50,437 bases of DNA, taken from Nosocomiicoccus massiliensis (lineage in GTDB: Bacteria; Bacillota; Bacilli; Staphylococcales; Salinicoccaceae). The stretch is from positions 1 through 50,437 of the forward strand of contig NZ_CAVG010000145.1 of the NCBI RefSeq assembly GCF_000438455.1, given 5' to 3'. The stretch's first letter is position 1. Each line of letters opens with the position of its first letter. Shown one piece after another: positions 35,195-44,400 of the stretch. Both the position numbers and the translations under genes were made by a program. Under the pieces are notes generated by a model that ran no database searches, was not told the origin of the DNA, and saw only the letters and a program-made list of their open reading frames with translations.

Positions 35195-37357
35195 TTAATT
35201 TAAGCGACTTGTAATTGCTGTTTCGTAAAGTTCTTTCACTTCTGACATCAGTAAGTCTAATTCAAAACCATCTGCTTTCACTTTGAAGTTTTCACCTGTC
35301 ACTGTACCGATTTCTACAGCGTCTTTAATATTTAATCCTTTTTTACCAACTACGATATACGTACCTGCTGTTTCACTGAATAATAAATCACCACGAACGT
35401 CTAATTGAACGTCTGCACCTAAGTCATAGTGCGATAGGAGTTGTGCAAGTTTGATGATGAAACCACCACGACCGATCGGCGCAACTTTTTCTAAATCACC
35501 ATCTAATAATAATTGTCTTAACTCCATACCACGTGCGTATTCTTTATCTAAATCTACCGTACGTTCTGTATGACGCACTGTATTGTCGACGAGTTTTTCG
35601 ATTTGGCTTCCGCTAAATTCAGGTGTTAATTCTCCTACGACGTAAATGCTATCGCCTTCTTTTACAAATCGCTCAGTTAAATACGTCACGTCTTCAATTA
35701 AACCGACCATACCGATAATTGGTGTCGGTAATACTGGGCCGTCTTTTGTCTCGTTATATAACGAAACGTTTCCTGAAATTACTGGTGTATTTACAGCAAC
35801 TGATGCTTCAGCCATACCTTTAGTTGACTGTTTAATAATTTCATACATTTCTTTATTTTCAGGGTTACCGTAGTTCAGACCATCCGTCATCGCAATTGGT
35901 AACGCACCTGTTGCAAGTGTCGTTCTAAACGCGTGTAATACTGTCTCTTTACCACCGTTATATGGATCTGCTTCTACGTAACGTCCTTTACCGTCAATCG
36001 CTACAGCAATCGCTTTATTGCTGTCTCCAATACGGACAATTCCTGCACCAAATCCAGAACCTTGTAGCGTGTCTTCTTTACGATCGAATTTGTTGTAAAT
36101 GTATGACTTATCTCCAAGTGTTGGATGGTGAATGAGTTGTTTAAAGACGTCGACTAAATCTTCGTTACTATAGTCTACTCTTCTTTCATCTAATTCTCTT
36201 TCTTTACCTTCTAAAATAACTTCTGGTGCGTTTTCTAAATGTTCTGTTGGAAGGTCTGCATACTTTTCACCTTCGTAATATAAAACGAGTGATTCACCTT
36301 CAGTAACTTCACCGATCACTGCAGCTGGTAAGTCATGTTTTTCGAAAATTTTAATGAACTCTTCTTCTGAACCGTCTTCTACGACGAGAAGCATTCTCTC
36401 TTGTGTTTCAGATAACATCATTTCAAATGGTGAAATCGTATCGTCAGATACAGGTACTTTATCTAAATGCATTTCAATACCGTATCCACCTTTAGCTGCC
36501 ATTTCTGCTGAAGATGAAGTAAGCCCCGCTGCACCCATATCTTGAATACCGACAAGTTTATCGTGTTTGATTGCTTCAAGTGTTGCGTGCATTAAACGTT
36601 TACCGATTTCTGGGTACCCTTCTTGTGTATCTGGAATTTCTACTTTACGGTCCTCACCTAACTCTTCACTTGAGAATGACGCACCTAAAATACCGTCTTT
36701 GCCTGTTTCAAGACCTGCATAAACGACTTTGTTCCCGACACCTTGTGCGAGCCCTTTTTGAATGTCATCATGATTAATTAAACCGACTGCCATCGCGTTA
36801 ACGAGCGGACGTCCTTGGAAACGTTCATCGAATTCTACTTCTCCAGTTACAGAGCTAATTTCCATCGTATTACCATAAAATTGTAAACCGTCTGTTGCCT
36901 CTTTTAATAACCACTTACTGTTATCATTGTCTAACTCACCAAATCTTAGAGAGTTTACGAGCGCAATTGGTGTTGAACCGATTGATACGATGTCACGTAA
37001 AATTCCACCAATACCAGTCGCAGCACCATGGAACGGTGCAACTGCTGACGGAGAGTTATGAGATTCTACTTTAAATACGACCGCTTCATTGTCGCCAATA
37101 TCCACAACTCCTGCACCTTCACCAGGCCCCATTAATACGCGTTCACCTTTTGAGTTGAATTGGCGTAAAAATGTTTTTGATGTTTTGTAACTACAATGTT
37201 CACTCCACATAGACGCAAAAATTCCAGTTTCTGTGTAGTTTGGTTGTCTTCCTAATAACTCAACGACTTTGTCGTACTCATCTTCACGTAATCCCATTTG
37301 TGTATATAGTTTCTCATCGGCAATTTGTTGTGCAGTAGGTTCATTAAATTTAGTCAT
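35195..37357 (-). CDS. purL: FGAM synthase subunit PurL with altered active-site motifs
   Basis: The 720-residue protein is the small-type PurL, which with PurS and PurQ converts FGAR to FGAM. Many blocks match staphylococcal PurL (WSEHCSYK, LMGPGEGAGVVDIGDN, VGIQDMGAAGLTSSS, MMLSETQERML, SGNVSLYNET). Usually invariant sites differ: SHNHPS reads SHNSPS (S102), the following E-P reads A-P (107), GGYGNCIGIPT reads LQFYGNTMEISS (158-169), and E-A-x-R-N reads H-A-F-R-T (475-479). No purS or purQ is nearby. The frame is fully open, so this is not a simple pseudogene. Either the enzyme has degraded recently or it has changed function or partners. The comparison is from memory of the family. Confidence 0.93.
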   Translation of the reverse strand: MTKFNEPTAQQIADEKLYTQMGLREDEYDKVVELLGRQPNYTETGIFASMWSEHCSYKTSKTFLRQFNSKGERVLMGPGEGAGVVDIGDNEAVVFKVESHNSPSAVAPFHGAATGIGGILRDIVSIGSTPIALVNSLRFGELDNDNSKWLLKEATDGLQFYGNTMEISSVTGEVEFDERFQGRPLVNAMAVGLINHDDIQKGLAQGVGNKVVYAGLETGKDGILGASFSSEELGEDRKVEIPDTQEGYPEIGKRLMHATLEAIKHDKLVGIQDMGAAGLTSSSAEMAAKGGYGIEMHLDKVPVSDDTISPFEMMLSETQERMLLVVEDGSEEEFIKIFEKHDLPAAVIGEVTEGESLVLYYEGEKYADLPTEHLENAPEVILEGKERELDERRVDYSNEDLVDVFKQLIHHPTLGDKSYIYNKFDRKEDTLQGSGFGAGIVRIGDSNKAIAVAIDGKGRYVEADPYNGGKETVLHAFRTTLATGALPIAMTDGLNYGNPENKEMYEIIKQSTKGMAEASVAVNTPVISGNVSLYNETKDGPVLPTPIIGMVGLIEDVTYLTERFVKEGDSIYVVGELTPEFSGSQIEKLVDNTVRHTERTVDLDKEYARGMELRQLLLDGDLEKVAPIGRGGFIIKLAQLLSHYDLGADVQLDVRGDLLFSETAGTYIVVGKKGLNIKDAVEIGTVTGENFKVKADGFELDLLMSEVKELYETAITSRLN

Positions 37358-37387
37358 TATTTTCCTCCAACGTTTTAATTTCTTATT

Positions 37388-38494
37388 TTAGAAATGTTGT
37401 TTAATATCGTTTAATGTCGTTTCGATTTCATCTGTGAGTATTGTGACGTGGCCCATTTTACGTTCAGGTTTACGGTCAGATTTTCCATATAAGTGAACGT
37501 TCCAGTCTGAATGCTTATATAGTTCATCTTCTAAGCGATCTAAATCTTGTCCGAGTAAGTTCATCATAATCGCTGGCTGATGCTGATAAACTTCTGGTAA
37601 TGGTAAATCACATACCGCTAATATATGTGCGTCAAACTGACTGATGTTACACGCTTCAATCGTATAATGTGCTGAGTTGTGAGGTCGTGGTGCGATTTCA
37701 TTGACGTAGACGTTGTTGTCTTTGTCGACGAAAAATTCTACTGTGAAGACTCCGACGAATAGTAACTCTTCCATAATGAGTTCAACTTGTCGCTTAGCCT
37801 CTTCAAATACGTCAATTCTTGACGGTGCAATCGTACGATATAGAATTTGATTTCGATGTAAGTTTTCTTGAAGTGGGAAGACGACTGTTTCACCACTTGC
37901 GCTTCTTGCTACTGTTAACGACACTTCTCGTTCTAGGTCGATATATTTTTCTGTAACGAGTTCAACGTCTCCAAATGGCACGTCTTTAATATCCTCTTCT
38001 GACTCAATTAAATATTGCCCTTTACCATCATAGCCACCTGTTGCAGTTTTCACGATTACAGGGTAATCATGTTTTTCTATAAACTGCTGCAATTCTTCTT
38101 TTGTATTCGTCGTTTGATACGGTACGACTGTCGCTCCTGATTTTTGAATTGCTGCTTTTTCAGTTTCTCTGTCTTGAAGCGTCAGTACTGTCTCTGCACC
38201 TTGAGGAACGTAGTGATGTTCAACTAAATCTCTCAGTAAATGTGCATCGATGTTTTCAAATTCATACGTTAGAACATCTGACATTTCTGCAAGTTGTTTG
38301 AGTGCACTTTCGTCACTAAAGTCCGCATGAATAAATTCGTGACACGTCGCACGAGCAGGGGCATCTTCAGATGGATCTAAAATCGCAACTTTATAACCCA
38401 TTCGAAGGGCACTTTGTGCGAGCATTTTACCGAGCTGTCCACCACCGATAATCCCGGTTGTTTTCATTGGTAATATCGTCTTACTTGAGGTCAT
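37388..38494 (-). CDS. purK: 5-(carboxyamino)imidazole ribonucleotide synthase PurK
   Basis: PurK uses ATP and bicarbonate to turn AIR into N5-CAIR. The 368-residue ATP-grasp protein has [16 protein letters not shown] (14-29), the ATP loop GGYDGKGQY, and [18 protein letters not shown], where the usual Gly before HYT is Ala. The ATG at 38494 lies 14 bases inside purE and has a ggagg site. The next gene, purL, starts only 30 bases after its stop, whereas purC, purS and purQ would be expected there. Confidence 0.95.
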   Translation of the reverse strand: MTSSKTILPMKTTGIIGGGQLGKMLAQSALRMGYKVAILDPSEDAPARATCHEFIHADFSDESALKQLAEMSDVLTYEFENIDAHLLRDLVEHHYVPQGAETVLTLQDRETEKAAIQKSGATVVPYQTTNTKEELQQFIEKHDYPVIVKTATGGYDGKGQYLIESEEDIKDVPFGDVELVTEKYIDLEREVSLTVARSASGETVVFPLQENLHRNQILYRTIAPSRIDVFEEAKRQVELIMEELLFVGVFTVEFFVDKDNNVYVNEIAPRPHNSAHYTIEACNISQFDAHILAVCDLPLPEVYQHQPAIMMNLLGQDLDRLEDELYKHSDWNVHLYGKSDRKPERKMGHVTILTDEIETTLNDIKQHF

Positions 38495-38963
38495 TTTGCA
38501 TATCCTCCACTTTTTGTTCTAATGATTTTGTGTATGCTTCTAATTTGTCATAGACTGATTCGTCTTCTATCGCGATCATTTTCGCCGCATAAATTCCAGC
38601 ATTCGTCGCTCCAGCTTCACCAATTGCCATCGTCGCCACTGGGACGCCACCTGGCATTTGAACGATAGAATATAACGAATCGATACCGCTTAACGCTTTC
38701 GTTTGTATTGGTACACCGATGACTGGTACGTTCGTCATCGAAGCGATCATCCCTGGTAAGTGCGCCGCACCACCGGCACCTGCGATGATTACTTTCGTTC
38801 CTTTTTCTTTTGCATTTGTAGCAAATTCATACATATTTTTAGGCGTACGATGTGCACTTACGACTTCGACATCTGTTTCAATCCCGAAATAGTCGAGCAT
38901 GTCTTTTGCTTTTTTCATCGTTGGCCAATCAGAAGAACTACCCATTACGATACTAACTACCAA
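38481..38963 (-). CDS. purE: N5-CAIR mutase PurE
   Basis: PurE moves the carboxyl group of N5-CAIR to give CAIR. The 160-residue protein has [41 protein letters not shown] and [18 protein letters not shown], with all active-site residues visible. I place the start at a TTG (38963), eight bases after ggag, which yields (M)[12 protein letters not shown], matching the family. The longer open frame would add 42 unrelated residues. It is the first gene of the purine operon. Confidence 0.95.
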   Translation of the reverse strand: MVVSIVMGSSSDWPTMKKAKDMLDYFGIETDVEVVSAHRTPKNMYEFATNAKEKGTKVIIAGAGGAAHLPGMIASMTNVPVIGVPIQTKALSGIDSLYSIVQMPGGVPVATMAIGEAGATNAGIYAAKMIAIEDESVYDKLEAYTKSLEQKVEDMQNDLK

Positions 38964-39021
38964 AATACTCACTCCGTTTTTTAAGAATTCATTAATAATA
39001 TACCACATAAAACAACGACAA

Positions 39022-39066
39022 AAAACCGAAAATACGAACGTTTTTTCATTTTTAAAAGCGAATGTT
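39022..39066 (-). promoter_or_regulatory. Candidate PurR (PurBox-like) sites upstream of purE
   Basis: Three CGAA-centred boxes resemble the PurR consensus AWWWCCGAACWWT: 39022-39034 (aaaaccgaaaata), 39030-39042 (aaatacgaacgtt) and 39054-39066 (aaaagcgaatgtt), with about 11, 11 and 10 of 13 matches by eye. The first two overlap each other. They lie 60-100 bases upstream of the purE start, just upstream of TATA-rich sequence that could be the -10 region. The classical inverted arrangement is not evident. Confidence 0.4.
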
Positions 39067-39084
39067 TGTGTTTTGATAAGAACA

Positions 39085-39118
39085 AACATAAAAAAGAGCG
39101 ATTTAAATTATAAATCGC
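39085..39118 (-). terminator. Terminator of the DsbA-like gene
   Basis: An 8-bp stem (gcgattta at 39098-39105, taaatcgc at 39111-39118) has the stop codon in its loop and is followed on the minus strand by a T run (39091-39095). It insulates the purine operon from the gene upstream. Confidence 0.75.
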
Positions 39119-39758
39119 CCTTTTTCCTATCATCTAACGTTTTTTCAATTGCGTAAATATATAAATCTACTTCAGCTGCTCCGTTCATTTTAAAGCGCTC
39201 GTTAAAAATAAAGTGTGGCACACTTTGAACGCCGAGAATTTTCCCGTAATTAAAGTCTTCGAGTACAAGTTCAGCAAATTCTGATTCATCTTCAATCACT
39301 TCTTTTGCGCGTGCTCTATCGAGTTCTACCGCTTCAGCAACTGATAAAAGCACATCTTTATCAGCAACATTTTCGTTCAACTTAAAATTACGGTAGTATA
39401 ATTCGTCTAACAATTCACTACCTTTTCCTTCTTGAATAGCAAACTTTAATAAACGATGCGCATCACGTGTATTTGATGGCACAACGTTTTCTAAATTCAA
39501 TTCAATACCTTCTGCTTTTGCAGACTCGATTAAAATACGGTATTGTCTGCGAATTTCTTCTTCAGACACACCTGTTCTTTCTGATAATGACGTAATCAAC
39601 GTTTCCTCTGGATATTTTGGTGCTTCATAGTTGAGTTCAAAGCTTTTATATTCGATGTCAAAATCGACTTCGTTAAATTCCTTTAACGCTTCTTCAAATT
39701 TCTTTTTTGCGATATAGCAATACGGACATGCGATATCTAAATATATTTTTATATTCAT
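39108..39758 (-). CDS. DsbA-family thiol oxidoreductase, FrnE-like
   Basis: The 216-residue protein has a thioredoxin-like fold with the active site CPYC at residues 11-14 and the cis-Pro region GVQSVPHFIFN near 185. The helical insert (about 60-150) matches the FrnE group, which is cytoplasmic and linked to oxidative-stress tolerance. There is no signal peptide. I choose the ATG at 39758 (MNIKIYLDIACPYC), with aggatgag at proper spacing, over one three codons upstream. It is monocistronic. Confidence 0.88.
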   Translation of the reverse strand: MNIKIYLDIACPYCYIAKKKFEEALKEFNEVDFDIEYKSFELNYEAPKYPEETLITSLSERTGVSEEEIRRQYRILIESAKAEGIELNLENVVPSNTRDAHRLLKFAIQEGKGSELLDELYYRNFKLNENVADKDVLLSVAEAVELDRARAKEVIEDESEFAELVLEDFNYGKILGVQSVPHFIFNERFKMNGAAEVDLYIYAIEKTLDDRKKGDL

Positions 39759-39847
39759 ACAGCTCATCCTAATTTCAAATAGTCGTACTTTTATTTTACC
39801 AAATATTATACTTTTTTGAACAGCATCATGCGAAAACAGGCCGTTTC

Positions 39848-39856
39848 TGCTATAAT
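39848..39856 (+). promoter_or_regulatory. Extended -10 promoter for trhO
   Basis: TGCTATAAT (39848-39856) is a consensus extended -10 element, 63 bases before the trhO start. No good -35 box lies 17 bases upstream, which the TG extension can compensate. Confidence 0.55.
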
Positions 39857-39919
39857 ATTTAATGCATGATTATCTATCGAGTATAACTTGCAATTATATG
39901 TATGATAGGAGAAAACAAA

Positions 39920-40903
39920 ATGAAATATCGAGTATTACTGTATTACCACTACGTTACGATTGAAGATCCAGTAGAATTTGCTGATGAGCATCTTCAGTTT
40001 TGTAAAGACCTCGGTCTAAAAGGTCGTATTTTAGTCGCGAATGAAGGGATTAACGGCACAGTGTCAGGTGATTACGAACAGACTGAAAAGTACATCGAGT
40101 ACATGAACAATCACCCACTATTTAAAGGAATGCCTTTTAAAATTGACGAAGCAGATACACATGCATTTAAGAAAATGCATTGCCGCCCACGTCCTGAACT
40201 CGTGAACTTAAGTTTAGAAGATGACATTAACCCACACGAAATTACGGGTGACTATTTATCACCCGAAGAGTGGATGGAAGCCATTCAAGATGAAAACACT
40301 GTCGTATTAGACGTAAGAAACGACTACGAATATGACGTTGGACACTTCCGTGGTGCTATTAAACCTGAAGTTTCAACATTTAGAGATACACCAGAATGGG
40401 TCAGACAAAACAAAGACCTATTTGAAGGTAAACGTGTTTTAACATATTGTACAGGTGGAATTCGTTGTGAGAAGTTCTCTGGCTGGTTAAAACGTGAAGG
40501 TATTGGAGAAAACGTCGGACAACTTCACGGTGGTATCGCAACTTACGCTAAAGACGAAAATACAAAAGGTCAACTATGGGACGGTCAAATGTATGTATTT
40601 GACGAACGCCTAACAGTACCGATTAACCAAGTCGACCCAACAGTTATCGGTGTCGACCATTACGACGGTACACCATGTGAACGCTACGTCAACTGTGCAA
40701 ACCCAGAGTGTAACGCACAAATTTTATGTAGCGAAGAAAACCAACACAAACATTTAGGCGCTTGCTCAATGAAATGTGCAGAGCACCCTAGAAATAGATA
40801 TATTACGGTTCATAACATTCCACAAGAAGAAGTCGAAGAACGCCTTGAAGCAATGCGTAATAGTGACTTTGCTAAAACTGAAATGATTGGACCACGCGCA
40901 TAA
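39920..40903 (+). CDS. trhO: tRNA uridine(34) hydroxylase TrhO (rhodanese family)
   Basis: TrhO hydroxylates U34 of tRNAs, the oxygen-dependent route to 5-methoxyuridine-type wobble modification. The 327-residue protein has an N-terminal ferredoxin-like domain (about 1-95), a rhodanese domain (about 118-215) with active-site Cys177 in [12 protein letters not shown], and a C-terminal Cys-rich zinc-type region ([21 protein letters not shown]). The start is at 39920 ([12 protein letters not shown]) with an aggag site. The length matches the short family form. Confidence 0.93.
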   Translation: MKYRVLLYYHYVTIEDPVEFADEHLQFCKDLGLKGRILVANEGINGTVSGDYEQTEKYIEYMNNHPLFKGMPFKIDEADTHAFKKMHCRPRPELVNLSLEDDINPHEITGDYLSPEEWMEAIQDENTVVLDVRNDYEYDVGHFRGAIKPEVSTFRDTPEWVRQNKDLFEGKRVLTYCTGGIRCEKFSGWLKREGIGENVGQLHGGIATYAKDENTKGQLWDGQMYVFDERLTVPINQVDPTVIGVDHYDGTPCERYVNCANPECNAQILCSEENQHKHLGACSMKCAEHPRNRYITVHNIPQEEVEERLEAMRNSDFAKTEMIGPRA

Positions 40904-40905
40904 TA

Positions 40906-40933
40906 AAAACACGTCACTTATGTGACGTGTTTT
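40906..40933. terminator. Bidirectional terminator between trhO and the NlpC/P60 gene
   Basis: A 12-bp stem (aaaacacgtcac at 40906-40917, gtgacgtgtttt at 40922-40933) has a TTAT loop and T or A runs on both sides. It lies between two convergent stop codons. Confidence 0.88.
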
Positions 40934-41449
40934 TTAATATCTGTAATACCCATCCACTTTACCATGGACATAAGATACTGCACGTAGTCCGACACCTTCG
41001 TCTGGATTTAATGCGTCGACCATCATTCCGTCTCCAACATATACACCAACGTGAGCAAAGTCATTAAAGAACACTAAGTCTCCTGGTTCGGGATTTTCTA
41101 CTCGTGTACCTTCTCTCACTTGATCATAAGTTGTTCTAGAAACGTTAATACCTCTAAACTCTCTTAAAAACTGCTGTGTAAACGCGGAGCAATCGACTTC
41201 TGTATTAGAGTTCCCACCCCATACATATCGTTTTCCTACAGCTAGTTGTAACGCAAAATCCGCAGCGTCAGTATCAGGTTGTACAAAATCTTCATCTACA
41301 AACTTTCCATATGTATACGTTATAGAATCATTTTCCTCTTCTTCTTCAGAGAATGGCTGACTCGGCTGTAACATTAATGCATGCGCTTCGTTTGATAATA
41401 CAAAGCACGCACATGCTGATAAAACAAAAGAAAGTATTAGCTTCTTCAT
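40934..41449 (-). CDS. Secreted NlpC/P60 (C40) peptidoglycan endopeptidase
   Basis: The 171-residue protein has a signal peptide (MKKLILSFVLSACACFVLSNEAHA, cleavage likely after AHA at 24) and, after a short acidic linker, one NlpC/P60 domain. The catalytic Cys87 lies in DCSAFTQ, the His133 in FAHVGVYVGDG, and a third polar residue is probably Asn148. Such enzymes cut stem-peptide bonds in peptidoglycan. No LysM or SH3 cell-wall-binding domain is present, so the protein is minimal. The ATG has a strong gaggagga site. Confidence 0.91.
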   Translation of the reverse strand: MKKLILSFVLSACACFVLSNEAHALMLQPSQPFSEEEEENDSITYTYGKFVDEDFVQPDTDAADFALQLAVGKRYVWGGNSNTEVDCSAFTQQFLREFRGINVSRTTYDQVREGTRVENPEPGDLVFFNDFAHVGVYVGDGMMVDALNPDEGVGLRAVSYVHGKVDGYYRY

Positions 41450-41474
41450 ATAATCCTCCTCTTCTAAAGAATAG

Positions 41475-41498
41475 AAGAACGAGCTTACGCTCGTTCTT
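41475..41498 (-). terminator. Hairpin after the subtilase gene
   Basis: A 10-bp perfect stem (aagaacgagc at 41475-41484, gctcgttctt at 41489-41498) has a TTAC loop. It begins two bases beyond the subtilase stop. The T tract on the minus strand is weak, so some read-through into the NlpC/P60 gene is likely. Confidence 0.75.
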
Positions 41499-41499
41499 A

Positions 41500-44400
41500 C
41501 TATTGTTCTACAACTACATATGCGCTAAACTCTTTAGTTTTCAACTCAACTTGCCCAGATTTTTTATTAAATAATCCATTACCTTTGAATTGTTCACCAG
41601 AGTTAACATTTAACACATTAACTTTTTGTTTTGGTGACTCTAGAAGTACGACAAAGTTTGAATTTAGCTGAGATACTTCTTCAGCGGCACCATTTGATTC
41701 AACGATAAGTTTTACTTTAAGTTGATCTGATAATCCATCTGATTCAAATCTTTCAAGAACTACATATACGTTGTCATAGCCATTTAATTCATTGAAGTTA
41801 TCTACGTTAAACTTAACGCCGTAACCACCTAAATCAAATGTTAACGATTTGTTCTTTTTAAGTTTTGAAAGTGTGTTTAGTGCACTATTATCTAACTCAA
41901 CAGCTACGCTGTTGTATTCAGAAAGATCAGCGACAACATCACTTCTACCATTTACGAATAAGCCGTCATAGTTGTTTGGATCGAATGAAACAACTTCCTC
42001 TTCAAACTCTCCTTCGTCATCACCTGGCTCTGGTTCTGGCTCAGGATCTGGCTCTGGTGCTGGTTCGTTTGGTAATTCGTGATGTCCTTCTTTTACATCA
42101 TTTTCAGCAGGGTTTACAGTGTACTCATATGTCTTACTGTTACCAGCTGCATCCGCAAAGTCGATAGTTAAGTGGTAAGCAGTATCAAACTTCTGATCGA
42201 AGTTGAACTTACCTTCTTTAGTGAATTGTCCGTTACCAGTTAACTCTTCTTCACCATTACTTAATTTCACTTTACCTTTAACGAATAAGTTCGGATCGTA
42301 ATCTAATCCATAAAGCTCTTTAAGTTTTGGTAATGCGTTGATGTAAAGATCGTCTACAGTAATATCTAAGTTGCCATCTACAACTTTTGCTTCTGTAATT
42401 TCAGTCGCTTTACGTTTAACGAATAATGGACCATCGAACTCAGAGTTTAATTGAGATTGTCCATCAATCGCTAGAACGTCTACTGTGTAGACACCATCAT
42501 CAATTTTACCTGGTACACGTTTTTCATCTACGATATTGTACATGTCACCGGTAATCGGTAATTGATTTTTTAATTCTGGTAAGAATAAGAAATCAATTGT
42601 TCCTTCATACCCGTCGTTATCTGGACCAGATTTAGGATCGAGTAAGTTAAAGTATGAAACAAGTGCATAGCTTTGTGGTTGACCAAACTCGAGGTCGAGT
42701 ACAGTTTCATCTTGTACGCCGTCATCGTTTGGTGAAATGTGTAAGTCTTGTAATTCAACTTTCTTAATGCTTTCGCCACCTGCATCGTCACCGATTAAAG
42801 CAGCAAATGGAACGCTGTAATCACCGTGGTCACTCTTCACGTGAATGTAACCTTGGACTTCTGTTCCGTCTGGTGTGTCTTCAGGAGCATCAATCGTAAA
42901 CTCTACAGACGCATTGTCTGCTGTTGATACTGATGTTTCGCTCGCTTGAAGGTTAATTCCAACATCTGATAACATTTCAATTTCGATGTTGTAGTTTACA
43001 GATGAACCACTATTATTCTCGATGAATAATTCTTTAGTTTTTGATTCACCACTTTGCATTTTTCCAAATGACATTGTACCACGTGTATGCTCATGAACTG
43101 TTCCATCCATTTCTGTTTCATGATTCACTTTAAGTAGTGAGTCAGTCGTTGCAGCTGCATACGGCTGTACAAGTCCAGCACCTTGATCGAATACATCAAA
43201 TGTAGATGTGTCGAGTAATTTCGCTGTGTTTGAAAGTGCAGATTTCACGTCAAACGGCGTGTAATCAGGGTTTAACTCTAAGATTAACGCTGCAATACCT
43301 GCAACATGTGGAGTTGCCATAGAAGTACCTGTGTACTCTGCGAATGCATACGTGTAATCCATATTTTCATCGAATGCTTTAAACACTGGTACTGTAGATA
43401 AGATGTTTGTACCTGGTGCTGAAACATCCGGCTTAATGTCAAAGTTTGGTTTCGACGGACCTCTAGAAGATGAATCGTTCATTGCGTCTCCGCCTGAAAC
43501 TTCATCTTTAAATGAGTTGAACGTCACTTTACCTTCTTTGTTTTTGTCGATTGCTTCTTTGAACTCTTTACCGTCAGTGTAGCCAACATCTAATGTCGGT
43601 ACGTAGTGGAATGATTTACCTAAGAATAATCCTGTTGGACCAGGTGCGCCGCTTCCACTTTCAGAGTTATAAATAATAACTCCTTTTGCACCTTGCTCTT
43701 TAGCGTTTTGAATTTTTTCAACAAATGGAATATCTCCACGTTGAATGAGTGCAACTTTATCTTTTACATCAAGACCTTTAAAGTCTTCTACTTTACCAAC
43801 ATTCGGTACTGCAACTACTTCTTCAGTATCGCTCAGTTGGTCTTCTGGATTTTCATTCATTGTGTATGTCATAAAGAGTACGTCTTTTAACTCTTTTTTA
43901 TAGTCTCCAGATTCTAACGTAACATTTGCGTAGTATTTTAACTCTGGTAGTGTCGTGTTACCTACACCGATACCAATCGCACCTGAAGCTGGACCTCCAA
44001 CTGTAGAACGATTTGGACCTGAGTTACCTGTTGCTGATACCGCAACTGTACCGAGTAACATCGCGTTGTTTACAGCAAATGAGTTTGCTTGTGCTTCATC
44101 TGCTGAGCTGTTACCGAGTGATAAGTTAATAACGTCCATGCCGTCTTTAACTGCGTCTTCAATACCACTGACAATCCAGTTCGTATATCCACTACCGTAT
44201 GCTCCAAGCACGCGGTATGCATATAATTGAACGTTCGGTGCAACACCAACAACACCGTATTCGTTGTTACCTTGTGCTGCAATTGTTCCCGCTACGTGTG
44301 TACCGTGAGTTGTCCAGTACTCACTTCCGTTTCTTTCTTCTGGAACATTGTCCGGACGCTCTGCTGGATTAGTTTCATACGGATCATCTGCTGCACGTGG

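Noticed and set aside
38964-39107. Purine riboswitch in front of purE
   Set aside because: I could not find the three-way junction or the conserved loop sequences of a purine riboswitch. PurBox-like sites are the better candidate for control.
41865-42167. Antisense open frames within the subtilase gene
   Set aside because: They lack ribosome-binding sites and lie opposite a strongly supported coding region; the same holds for the other frames opposite purL, glmM and the MFS genes.
43955-44230. Plus-strand frame inside the subtilase catalytic domain
   Set aside because: Shadow of the protease coding bias on the opposite strand; no start signal and no family resemblance.
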